From positions 62,001 to 126,000 of the forward strand of contig NZ_BCSX01000056.1 of assembly GCF_001570425.1 (NCBI RefSeq): a DNA stretch of 64,000 nt. The letters are read 5' to 3'. Positions 25,596 through 33,851 of this stretch are shown here, one piece after another. Position numbers and translations under genes: made by a program. The first letter of the stretch is position 1. Every line of letters begins with the position of its first letter. The notes below the pieces were generated by a model. That model saw only the letters and a list, made by a program, of their open reading frames with translations. It ran no database searches and was not told the origin of the DNA. This stretch comes from Mycolicibacterium brisbanense (GTDB lineage: Bacteria > Actinomycetota > Actinomycetes > Mycobacteriales > Mycobacteriaceae).

Positions 25596-26141
25596 CGCGA
25601 CGATACGCCGCATGGTCTGCAGCAGCTCGGTGCGCAGCGTCTCGTCGTCGATATCGGCCACGAGCGGGTGCATGACCGCGACACTGATCACCCCGGAGAG
25701 CATGGCGGCATGTACGCGCGCCGTGGTGCCCGAACCGCCGCCGAGCAGTGCGGCGTAGAGCCGCTCGATGAACTGCTGAAACGGTTGGTGTTCGGCGAGC
25801 AGTCGTACGACGACCGGATCGAATTGCAGTGTGCTAGCTGCCCGCCGGCGCGCGACGGCCATCTCGATGATCCGGGTCAGCAGGACCTCCCGGGCCCGCA
25901 CGGGCGAGCCTTGGGCCTCGGCCGCCTCCAGGGCGTCCTCCAGCTGACCGAGTTCACGTTCGGTCAGCGCGATGACGATGGCTTCTTTCGTCTTGAACTG
26001 GTGGTATACCGCGGCTTTCGTGACGCCGATGGTGTCGGCGATCATCTGCAGCGACGTGCCGCCGACACCGTGCTCGGAGATGAGCTCCAGCGCCGCATCG
26101 AGGATGCGGGTCTGTGCAGCACTGCGTGGCGTCCCGAGCAT
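25584..26141 (-). CDS. TetR-family transcriptional regulator (1)
   Basis: 185 residues with an N-terminal helix-turn-helix TSLQMIADTIGVTKAAVYHQFKTKEAI. The rest is a helical ligand domain. It lies 28 bases after the FAD dehydrogenase gene on the same strand and is therefore probably the last gene of the IclR-flavoprotein-TetR transcript. It is one of three TetR genes in the window and could act on the local palindrome, but no copy lies directly in front of it. Confidence 0.87.
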   Translation of the reverse strand: MLGTPRSAAQTRILDAALELISEHGVGGTSLQMIADTIGVTKAAVYHQFKTKEAIVIALTERELGQLEDALEAAEAQGSPVRAREVLLTRIIEMAVARRRAASTLQFDPVVVRLLAEHQPFQQFIERLYAALLGGGSGTTARVHAAMLSGVISVAVMHPLVADIDDETLRTELLQTMRRIVALPA

Positions 26142-26169
26142 CCACCGAGGGTAGCCGACCGGCTATATG

Positions 26170-27783
26170 TCAGGAGACGGACTTACCTGTCGCTGCCGTG
26201 TAGCCGCTGCGGAACCCGAACACCATGGCGGGCCCGAGAGTTCCGCCCGCGCCGCCGTAGGCCTTGCCCGTCACACCGGCCATGGCATTACCCGCGGCGA
26301 ACAGGCCGGGGATCGGCGCCCCGCTGACATGCAGGACGCGCCCGTCCCGGTCGGTGCGCGGGCCGCCTTTGGTGCCCATCGCTCCGATCGTGACCGGCAC
26401 TGCGTAGTACGGGGCGGTGTCGATCGGGCCGAGTGTCCGACTGGCCGGCGTCGGCGCCGACGTGTCACCCCAGTAGCCGTCGTAGGCGCTGGAACCACGC
26501 CCGAAGTCCGGATCGACCTCGCGCGCGACGTTCTCGTTCCAGGACTGCAGGGTGGCGGCCAGGCCTTCTGGATCGATGCCCGTCTTGGCGCCGAGTTCGC
26601 TCACATCGGCCGACGGCGAAAACCATTCGGGCACCGGCTCGCCCGGGGAGACACCCAGGAAACCGTAGCGATGCAGGTGGTTTGAGTCGAAGACGATCCA
26701 GCCGGGATCGTTGGCATATCCGGTTGTCGGATCCAGGTATTGGAACGGCCCTGCCATCGAGTTGTATTCGCCTGCCTCGTTGAGGAAGCGCCTGCCCGCG
26801 CGGTTGACGATGATGCTGCGCGGCCGCGTGCGTTCCAGCCGCACGCTGCGGCTGCGTGGGTGACCATCGATGGTGTCGCCGGGAATCTGCACGACCGGCA
26901 CCCACCAGGCTTCGCCCATGTTCGCCAGATCCGCGCCGTGTGCCATCGCCATCCTCAGCCCGTCCCCGGTGTTGTTGGGTGGCGATACCGGACCGTGCAT
27001 CGGCCCGCGCAGGTACGCCTCGACCAGCCTTGGGTCCCACTCGAACCCGCCGGTGGCCAGCACCACGCCGCCCCGCGCACGCACGCGAATGTCTGTGCCG
27101 TCAACGGTGATTCGGGCTCCCGCGATCTCTGTGGAGTCGCCGATCAGCTCGACTGCGCGGGCGCCGGTGATCGGCTGCACGCCCAAATCGACCAGGCCGC
27201 GGACCAGGCCGGCGATCAACGCCGTACCCGCTACGCACAAGTCGGCATCGGGGTCGTCATGGCCGGCGTGGATACGCGCGCGGGTCTCGGCGTCGATGCC
27301 GACGTTGCTGAAATCGGCTGGGAACGATGTGATCCGGTCCCGCCACGGGCCGAGCCGGGCGAGGTCGACGGGTCCCGCACTCAACGAGCGTCCGCCGCCG
27401 GGCCGCCCGCCGGGCAGCTCCGGTTTGTAATCGGGAAAGCCCTCGGCGACGGCGAACCGCAGCTCGCTGTGTTCCTCGACGAAATCGAGCATGCCGGCGC
27501 CGGTGCGCACGAAGGTCTCGACCAGTTCGTCGTCCATGTAGCCCAGTGCCTGCGCGCGCAGGTAGGCGAGTGCGTCGGAGACCGGAAGCGGGCCGTCGGC
27601 GCTGCGGTCGTGGGCGGGGATCCAGACGATGCCACCCGATACCGCCGTGGTTCCGCCCACGGTGGCGGCCTTCTCGTAGACGGCGACTGTGGCGCCGTTG
27701 ACGGCGGCGGCCAGGGCTGCCGTCAGACCGGCGCCTCCGCTGCCCAGTACCACGACATCGGCCTCGTCGTCCCAATCTGTCAT
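26170..27783 (-). CDS. FAD-dependent 3-ketosteroid-dehydrogenase-like oxidoreductase (1)
   Basis: 537 residues of the fumarate reductase/KstD flavoprotein family. It has the FAD motif GSGGAGLTAALAAAVNG, VGGTTAVSGGIVWIP, and the C-terminal active-site region KAYGGAGGTLGPAMVFGF, where Tyr and the Gly four residues on match the Tyr/Gly pair of KstD. Such enzymes remove hydrogens next to a ring ketone. It is shorter than the second family member at 32097. It lies 14 bases downstream of the IclR gene and divergent from the mhp operon. It may desaturate a cyclic ketone precursor; substrate not determinable. Confidence 0.83.
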   Translation of the reverse strand: MTDWDDEADVVVLGSGGAGLTAALAAAVNGATVAVYEKAATVGGTTAVSGGIVWIPAHDRSADGPLPVSDALAYLRAQALGYMDDELVETFVRTGAGMLDFVEEHSELRFAVAEGFPDYKPELPGGRPGGGRSLSAGPVDLARLGPWRDRITSFPADFSNVGIDAETRARIHAGHDDPDADLCVAGTALIAGLVRGLVDLGVQPITGARAVELIGDSTEIAGARITVDGTDIRVRARGGVVLATGGFEWDPRLVEAYLRGPMHGPVSPPNNTGDGLRMAMAHGADLANMGEAWWVPVVQIPGDTIDGHPRSRSVRLERTRPRSIIVNRAGRRFLNEAGEYNSMAGPFQYLDPTTGYANDPGWIVFDSNHLHRYGFLGVSPGEPVPEWFSPSADVSELGAKTGIDPEGLAATLQSWNENVAREVDPDFGRGSSAYDGYWGDTSAPTPASRTLGPIDTAPYYAVPVTIGAMGTKGGPRTDRDGRVLHVSGAPIPGLFAAGNAMAGVTGKAYGGAGGTLGPAMVFGFRSGYTAATGKSVS

Positions 27784-27797
27784 CGCTGCATGGCCTT

Positions 27798-28511
27798 TCA
27801 GTACAGGATTGCGGACAGTTCATGTGCGGCGCGCACCACCGCGTCCTTACCGCCGAGGACGACGTCCTCGCGGTGCGAGATCAGGTTGACGCACGTGGGT
27901 GGTGACGGCGCGCGCCTGCGGACCGGCACCGCCAGCCCGAAGGTGTTCGGCTCGATCTCGCCGTGGGTGATGACCCAGCCTTGTTCGCGGGTCTGGCGAA
28001 CCAGGTCGCGTTCCCCGGGGCGCGGTGCCATGCTGGCCAGCAACGCCACGCCTGCGGCACCCAGTTCCAGCGGATGCCGGCTGCCCTCGTGGAACGAGAG
28101 TTGGTAGAAGACCTGGGTCGGCGTGAGCACCGCAACCGCCACCTGCTGGTCGCCTTCGGCCACCAGGAGCGACACCGTGGTGCCGAGTTCGTCGGCCAGT
28201 GCGCGCAGCGTCGGCACGCACAGCTGACGCAAGTTGTTGTCGAACGACGAGCCGAGCACCGCCAGTGCCGCCGCGGGGCGGTATCTGCCGTCGTCTCCCT
28301 TTGCGACGTAACGGAATTGACTCAATGTCGCCAGCAGCCGGTAGGCGATGGTGCGGTGGGCGCCGAGATGGTCGGCGACCTGTTGAACGGTCAATCCGCC
28401 AGGGGCGTCGGCGATCGCCTGTAGGGCACTCAAACCGCGGGCCAGCGTCTGTGATCCGGGGACGCCGTTGGGTGCAGCGTCGGTCGTGGGATGACTGACC
28501 CGGTTCGGCAT
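27798..28511 (-). CDS. IclR-family regulator of the mhp-type cluster
   Basis: 237 residues with the winged helix QTLARGLSALQAIADAPGGLTV and an IclR effector domain. AAGGAGGGG stands just before the ATG at 28511; the frame is open further upstream, but through non-conserved sequence. It faces the mhpC-mhpA-mhpB operon, as MhpR (also IclR family) faces the Escherichia coli mhp operon, so it is the natural candidate to control this operon with an aromatic acid inducer. That role is inference from position and family. Confidence 0.85.
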   Translation of the reverse strand: MPNRVSHPTTDAAPNGVPGSQTLARGLSALQAIADAPGGLTVQQVADHLGAHRTIAYRLLATLSQFRYVAKGDDGRYRPAAALAVLGSSFDNNLRQLCVPTLRALADELGTTVSLLVAEGDQQVAVAVLTPTQVFYQLSFHEGSRHPLELGAAGVALLASMAPRPGERDLVRQTREQGWVITHGEIEPNTFGLAVPVRRRAPSPPTCVNLISHREDVVLGGKDAVVRAAHELSAILY

Positions 28512-28539
28512 CGTGCCCCTCCTTGACAGAGATGTCGTC

Positions 28540-28620
28540 GAGAGTAATGCTCTGACAATAATGCACAAGCATGTGCGGTAAATGAGCACAGTGCTTACCG
28601 AGATAGAGAACGAGGTTCTC
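28540..28620. promoter_or_regulatory. Divergent regulatory region of the mhp-type operon
   Basis: A perfect palindrome GAGAAC-GAG-GTTCTC lies at 28606-28620, 21 bases before the mhpC start. A weaker relative GAGAGT-AAT-GCTCTG lies at 28540-28554. Between them GCACA-AGCA-TGTGC (28563-28576) is an inverted repeat of the kind IclR proteins such as MhpR bind. Two regulators may act here. Confidence 0.55.
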
Positions 28621-28641
28621 GTCAGCTCCAGAGAGGGGATC

Positions 28642-29538
28642 ATGACAAGCACTGCAGCGGTGCCGGTGACCCGTCCTGCCGAGTTCGAGAGCGTATGGAG
28701 CGATCTCCAGGGTGTCGCGTTCTCCCAGGGCTATCTCGACGTCGCAGGCGTGCGTACGCGCTACCTCCATGCCGGAGACGAGGCATTGCCGGCGCTGGTC
28801 CTGCTGCACGGGTCGGGTGGTCACGCCGAGGCCTACGTGCGCAACCTCGCGTCGCACGCCGAGCACTTCTCGACGTGGTCGATCGACATGCTCGGGCACG
28901 GCTATACCGACAAGCCCGGCCATCCGCTCGAAGTGGCGCACTACGTCGAGCATCTGATCGGCTGCCTCGACACGATCGGCGCTCGGCGGGCCCACATCTC
29001 GGGCGAATCACTCGGCGGCTGGGTGGCGGCCCGGGCAGCCGTCGACCATCCCGACCGGGTCGACCGGCTGGTGCTCAACACCGCCGGTGGTTCCCAGGCC
29101 GACCCCGCGGTGATGAAGCGCATCGTCACCTTGTCCATGGCCGCAGCTGAGAATCCGACCTGGGAAACGGTGCAGGCCCGCATCAAGTGGCTGATGGCCG
29201 ACAAGACCAAGGATTATGACGACATCGTGGCCAGTCGCAGGCGCATCTACCGCCAGCCGGGCTTCGTCGCCGCGATGAGCGACATCATGGCGCTGCAAGA
29301 TCCCGCCATCAGGGCTCGAAACCTCCTGGGGCCCAAAGAATACGGTTCGATCACCGCGCCGACGCTGGTGGTGTGGACCAGTGACGATCCGACCGCCGAT
29401 GTCGCCGAGGGGCGCCGCATCGCCGACATGATCCCCGGCGCCCGGTTCGAGGTGATGCCGGGATGCGGACACTGGCCGCAGTACGAGGACCCCGACACCT
29501 TCAACCGGCTGCACCTGGATTTCCTGTTGGGGCACTAG
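28642..29538 (+). CDS. mhpC: Alpha/beta hydrolase, MhpC-like C-C bond hydrolase
   Basis: 298 residues. Alpha/beta hydrolase with the oxyanion segment LLHGSGGHAEAY, nucleophile elbow GESLGG (Ser), and a C-terminal GCGHWPQYEDP with the catalytic His. GAGAGGGGATC precedes the ATG at 28642; an in-frame start at 28582 would run through the operator. With MhpA and MhpB homologues immediately downstream, it should hydrolyse the meta-ring-cleavage product of a dihydroxyphenyl-acid. It differs from classical mhp order in that the hydrolase comes first. Side-chain specificity unknown. Confidence 0.82.
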   Translation: MTSTAAVPVTRPAEFESVWSDLQGVAFSQGYLDVAGVRTRYLHAGDEALPALVLLHGSGGHAEAYVRNLASHAEHFSTWSIDMLGHGYTDKPGHPLEVAHYVEHLIGCLDTIGARRAHISGESLGGWVAARAAVDHPDRVDRLVLNTAGGSQADPAVMKRIVTLSMAAAENPTWETVQARIKWLMADKTKDYDDIVASRRRIYRQPGFVAAMSDIMALQDPAIRARNLLGPKEYGSITAPTLVVWTSDDPTADVAEGRRIADMIPGARFEVMPGCGHWPQYEDPDTFNRLHLDFLLGH

Positions 29539-31229
29539 TGGCCGACGAACTTGCACCCGACTACGACGTTGTCATCGTCGGCGCAGGCCCGGTGGGCCTG
29601 ACGCTGGCGAACATCCTTGGTCTGCAAGGTGTTCGAACTCTCGTAGTCGATGAGCGCGACACGCTCATCGACTACCCGCGCGGAGTCGGACTGGACGACG
29701 AGTCACTGCGGACGTTCCAGTCGATCGGCCTCGTCGAGGCGATCCTGCCGCACACGGTGCCCAACCAGATCCTGCGGTTCTACGACGGCAAACGACGGCT
29801 GCTGGCCGAAATGTCACCTGCCGACGCGCGGTTCGGATGGCCGAAGCGCAACGGCTTCGTGCAGCCGATGGTCGATGCGCAGCTGCTGGCCGGCCTGGAC
29901 CGTTTCGACCATGTTCAGGTGGCATGGAGCCGGCGGATGGATTCGGCCACCCAGACCGACGACGGCGTGACCGTGCACCTCGGCCCCGACACCGTGCAGG
30001 CGAGGTACCTGGTCGGGTGCGACGGCGGACGCAGCGCCACCCGGCATCTGATGGGCGTGTCCTTCGACGGCACCACCTCGGCCACCCGCTGGGTGGTCAT
30101 CGATCTGGCCAATGACCCACTGGGACACCCGAACAGCGAAGTGGGTGCCGACCCCGGGCGACCCTACGCGTCGATCTCCATCGCGCACGGCATCCGGCGC
30201 TTCGAGTTCATGATCCATGCCGACGAAACCGATCAGCAGGCCGAAGATCCCGCGTTCATGGCGAGGCTGCTCGCGCCGTTCGTCCCACATCCCGAGCGGG
30301 TCGACGTGATCCGGCAGCGCGTCTACACCCATCATTCCCGCATCGCCGGTGCGTTCCGGGCCGGGCGGTTGCTGCTCGCCGGGGACGCCGCCCACCTGAT
30401 GCCGGTCTGGCAGGGGCAGGGCTACAACAGCGGCATCCGCGACGCGGCCAACCTCGGCTGGAAGCTGGCCGCGGTGGTCAACGGGCAGGCCGCTGACCCG
30501 CTGCTCGACAGTTACGACGTCGAACGGCGCAAGCACGCGCGCGCCATGATCGACCTGTCCACGATGGTCGGCCGTGTCATCTCGCCCACCAATCGGCGTG
30601 TCGCGGCAGTACGGGACCGGCTGATCCGCGGTGCCTCGGTGGTGCCCGCGCTCAAGCGCTATGTGCTGGAGATGCGGTTCAAGCCGATGCCGCGCTACGA
30701 CCAGGGTGCGGTCCACCACCCGAAGCCACCGAGCCCGACCTCCCCGGTGGGCACCTTGTTCATCCAGCCCCGCGTCGATACCCGCGAGCAGTGCGATGTG
30801 CTGCTCGACGACGTGATCGGACCGGGTTTCGCAGTGCTGTGCTGGAACAACAACCCGCAGGCGGTGCTGGGTGCAGAGGCGTTCGGCCAGTGGAAGGCGC
30901 TGGGCGCCACCTTCATTGCCGCGCGGCCTCAGACGCAGCTGCACTGGGACGCCGATCACGAACAGGCCGATCCGAACGTCGTGATCGTCGGCGACCGCAC
31001 CGGCGCGCTCAAGTCCTGGTTCGACGCTCGCACCGAATCGGTACTGGTGATCCGCCCCGACCGGTGCATCGCCGGAGCCGACATCGCCCAGCGCGCACCA
31101 GAACTGAGCGCCGCCGTGTTCGACGTGCTGCACGTGACGCGGATGGGAGGTGACGATGCCGATCGCCCTGTGCTGTATGTCCCACAGCCCGCTGCTGAAT
31201 CTTCCGGGGCCGCCGCAGGATCTGCTTGA
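29538..31229 (+). CDS. mhpA: FAD monooxygenase, MhpA-like 3-(3-hydroxyphenyl)propionate hydroxylase
   Basis: 563 residues, close in length to E. coli MhpA and alignable throughout. FAD motif VGAGPVGLTLANILG, then DYPRGVGLDDESLRT, VGCDGGRSATRHLMG, and the second FAD motif LLLAGDAAHLMPVWQGQGYN. The C-terminal thioredoxin-like domain of the family is present. NADH-dependent ortho-hydroxylation of a phenol. The GTG start shares a base with the TAG of mhpC. The last 74 bases overlap mhpB, so the C-terminal tail of about 24 residues is also coding in the other frame. Confidence 0.87.
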   Translation: MADELAPDYDVVIVGAGPVGLTLANILGLQGVRTLVVDERDTLIDYPRGVGLDDESLRTFQSIGLVEAILPHTVPNQILRFYDGKRRLLAEMSPADARFGWPKRNGFVQPMVDAQLLAGLDRFDHVQVAWSRRMDSATQTDDGVTVHLGPDTVQARYLVGCDGGRSATRHLMGVSFDGTTSATRWVVIDLANDPLGHPNSEVGADPGRPYASISIAHGIRRFEFMIHADETDQQAEDPAFMARLLAPFVPHPERVDVIRQRVYTHHSRIAGAFRAGRLLLAGDAAHLMPVWQGQGYNSGIRDAANLGWKLAAVVNGQAADPLLDSYDVERRKHARAMIDLSTMVGRVISPTNRRVAAVRDRLIRGASVVPALKRYVLEMRFKPMPRYDQGAVHHPKPPSPTSPVGTLFIQPRVDTREQCDVLLDDVIGPGFAVLCWNNNPQAVLGAEAFGQWKALGATFIAARPQTQLHWDADHEQADPNVVIVGDRTGALKSWFDARTESVLVIRPDRCIAGADIAQRAPELSAAVFDVLHVTRMGGDDADRPVLYVPQPAAESSGAAAGSA

Positions 31230-32100
31230 CGACATCGCGTCCGGGCTCGACGCAGCTCGCTCGTTCGTCGCCGACTTCGACCCGCAACTGGTCGTCACGT
31301 TCTCGCCCGACCACTACAACGGCTTCTTCTACCGGCTGATGCCGCCGTTCTGCATCGGTACCGCCGCTTGCGGTGTCGGTGACTATGGAACCCATGAGGG
31401 CCCGCTCGACGTCGCCGCGGACGTCGCCGAGGCGTGCGCGCAGGCCTGCTGGGAAGCCGGTGTGGACGTTGCCGTTTCGTCGAGTATGGACGTCGACCAC
31501 GGCACCGTGCAGCCGCTGCAGGAACTGTTCGGCGATGCGTCGGCGCACCCGGTGGTGCCGATCTTCATCAACTCGGTGGCCACTCCGCTGGGCCCGTTGG
31601 CGCGGACCCGGGCGCTGGGCGCTGCGGTAGGGACTTACCTCTCGACCCTGGACCTGCGCGTGTTGGTACTGGGATCCGGTGGGCTCTCCCACGATCCACC
31701 GGTGCCGACGCTGGCGACCGCGCCTGCCGCGGCGCTGGAGCGGATCGTGCACGGGGCCGCGATGACGCCCGAGCAACGGCTGGCGCGGCAGGCCGCGGTG
31801 TGCCAGGCCGCGGAGGACTTCGCCCGCGGTCAGAGCCCGTTGCGCCCGCTCAACCCGGACTGGGATCGCAGTCTGCTCGACATCTTCGACGACGGCAGGC
31901 TCGCTGATCTGGACGGCTGGTCCAACACGTTCATCGCGGCGGAGGGCGGCAACTCGGCCCACGAGATCCGCACCTGGCTGGCCGCGTTCGCCGCGCTCGC
32001 CGCCGCCGGACTCTATCGGACCGGTAACCACTTCTACCGGGCGGCACCGGAATTGATAGCAGGCTTCGCGATCAGGACGGCGGTACCCAGCGCATCATGA
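31156..32100 (+). CDS. mhpB: Extradiol dioxygenase, MhpB-like
   Basis: 314 residues, the same length as E. coli MhpB and colinear with it. CCMSHSPLLNLPGPP at the start, FSPDHYNGFFYRLMPPFC, and both catalytic His residues in MDVDHGTVQPL and GSGGLSHDPPVP. Fe(II)-dependent meta-cleavage of a 2,3-dihydroxyphenyl-acid. The ATG at 31156 is chosen because GGGAGG lies 6 bases upstream, inside the end of mhpA. Its stop overlaps the ATG of the KstD-like gene (ATGA). Confidence 0.9.
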   Translation: MPIALCCMSHSPLLNLPGPPQDLLDDIASGLDAARSFVADFDPQLVVTFSPDHYNGFFYRLMPPFCIGTAACGVGDYGTHEGPLDVAADVAEACAQACWEAGVDVAVSSSMDVDHGTVQPLQELFGDASAHPVVPIFINSVATPLGPLARTRALGAAVGTYLSTLDLRVLVLGSGGLSHDPPVPTLATAPAAALERIVHGAAMTPEQRLARQAAVCQAAEDFARGQSPLRPLNPDWDRSLLDIFDDGRLADLDGWSNTFIAAEGGNSAHEIRTWLAAFAALAAAGLYRTGNHFYRAAPELIAGFAIRTAVPSAS

Positions 32101-33836
32101 CCTCAGAACAGTTCGACCACACCGTGGATCTGCTGGTGATCGGCTCCGGCGCGGGCGGCATGACCGCTGCGCTGACCGCCGACGCGAGCGGGCTCGACAC
32201 GCTCGTCGTCGAAAAGTCGCCCCAGTTCGGCGGATCCACCGCCCTGTCCGGCGGTGGTATCTGGGTGCCGGGCGCACCCGCACAGCGTCGAGCGGGGTAC
32301 GCGCCGTCGCCGGATGGTGTGTTCGACTACCTCAAGCAGATCACCGAGGGAACGGTCAGCGACGCTCGGTTACGTCAGTACGTGAGCGCCGCACCCGAGA
32401 TGATGGATTTCCTGGAGCGCACCAGTCACTGGTTCGAGTTCGTCTGGAAGCCCGGCTATGCCGATTATTACCCGGAGCTGCCGGGCGGGTCCGCACAGGG
32501 CAGCACCATCAACGTGCCCGCCATCGACCTGCGCAAGCTCGGTGCCGACGAACGCCACCTGCTGACCCCGCTGGCCCTGGCACCGGAAGGAATCTGGTTC
32601 GCCCCCAAGGACCTTCGGCTCTTCTACCAAATCCGGCAGAACTGGCGCGGCAAGGCCGTGTTGATGAAGCTGATCTGGCGGATGTTTCGCGCCCGGGTGT
32701 TCGGCGACCGGATGGCCGCCATCGGCCAGTCACTGGCCGCCCGGATGCGGCTGGCCATGAAACAGCATCACATCCCACTGTGGCTCGACACGCCGATGAC
32801 CGACCTGATCACCGGCCCGGACGGCGAAGTGCTCGGCGCGGTCGTGCAACGCGATGGGCAGCCGCTGCGGATCCGGGCCCGCCGCGGAGTGGTCCTGGCC
32901 TCGGGCGGTTTCGATCACGACATGGCCTGGCGCAAAGAGCATCTGTCGGTCCTGGAGAAGGATTGGAGCTTCGGCAACCCCGCGTCCACCGGTGACGGCA
33001 TCCGGGCCGGGGAAAGGATCGGTGCGGCAACCGATCTTCTTGACGAGGCGTGGTGGTTCCCGGCGATCTGCTGGCCCGACGGACGGCTGCAGTTCATGCT
33101 CAACGAGCGGATGATGCCGTCACAGTTCGTCGTCAACGGTGAGGGCAAGCGATTCATCAACGAAGCGGCGCCGTATATGGATTTCGCGCACGCGATGATC
33201 GCTGGTCAGCAGGGCGGGGTCACCCACATCCCGTGCTGGCTGATCACCGACATCGCCTCGTTCCATCGCTATGTGGTGGCCGGGCACCTGCCGATCCCCA
33301 AGATCCCGTTCGCGCCGGTGCCCACCGGACGCAAGGTCCCGCAGTCGTGGCTGGACTCCGGTGTGGTGATGCAGGCGCACAGCTGGGACGAGTTGGCCCG
33401 CAGGATCGGTGTGCCACCGGACAATCTGCGGGCCACGGCCGAGCGATTCAACCGGTTGGCGCGTGCGGGTCACGACGACGATTTCAACCGGGGTGACAGT
33501 GCCTACGACAACTACTACGGCGACCCGACGCTGCCCAACCCGAATCTGCGCCCACTCGGCAAACCGCCGTACTACGCGTTCCAGATCATCCTGGGTGATC
33601 TCGGCACCTCCGGCGGGCTGCGCACCGATGAACACGCCCGGGTGCTGCGGACCGACGGCACGGTGATCGACGGGCTCTACGCGGTGGGCAATGTGTCCGC
33701 GGCGGTGATGGGCCGCAGCTACGCCGGTGCCGGGGCCACCATCGGGCCGGCCATGACGTTCGGGTACGTCGCGGCCAGGCACGCGGCCGCAGCCGCCGCA
33801 GCCGCCGAAAGCTCACTGCAGCAACAGATTTCCTAA
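32097..33836 (+). CDS. FAD-dependent 3-ketosteroid-dehydrogenase-like oxidoreductase (2)
   Basis: 579 residues, full KstD length. It has the FAD motif GSGAGGMTAALTADASGLD, GGSTALSGGGIWVPGAP, and the C-terminal active site RSYAGAGATIGPAMTFGYVAA with the Tyr and Gly pair of KstD. It is translationally coupled to mhpB, which is unusual: a ring-desaturating dehydrogenase inside a ring-cleavage operon. One explanation is that the pathway aromatises a cyclohexenone or cyclohexanone carboxylic acid before hydroxylation and cleavage, as ChcC-type KstD relatives do for 4-oxocyclohexanecarboxylate. That is a hypothesis. Confidence 0.87.
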   Translation: MTSEQFDHTVDLLVIGSGAGGMTAALTADASGLDTLVVEKSPQFGGSTALSGGGIWVPGAPAQRRAGYAPSPDGVFDYLKQITEGTVSDARLRQYVSAAPEMMDFLERTSHWFEFVWKPGYADYYPELPGGSAQGSTINVPAIDLRKLGADERHLLTPLALAPEGIWFAPKDLRLFYQIRQNWRGKAVLMKLIWRMFRARVFGDRMAAIGQSLAARMRLAMKQHHIPLWLDTPMTDLITGPDGEVLGAVVQRDGQPLRIRARRGVVLASGGFDHDMAWRKEHLSVLEKDWSFGNPASTGDGIRAGERIGAATDLLDEAWWFPAICWPDGRLQFMLNERMMPSQFVVNGEGKRFINEAAPYMDFAHAMIAGQQGGVTHIPCWLITDIASFHRYVVAGHLPIPKIPFAPVPTGRKVPQSWLDSGVVMQAHSWDELARRIGVPPDNLRATAERFNRLARAGHDDDFNRGDSAYDNYYGDPTLPNPNLRPLGKPPYYAFQIILGDLGTSGGLRTDEHARVLRTDGTVIDGLYAVGNVSAAVMGRSYAGAGATIGPAMTFGYVAARHAAAAAAAAESSLQQQIS

Positions 33837-33851
33837 GAGGAGAAGGACAAC

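Noticed and set aside
28582..28641. Upstream start of the MhpC-like hydrolase
   Set aside because: It would translate the operator; the ATG at 28642 has a good ribosome site.
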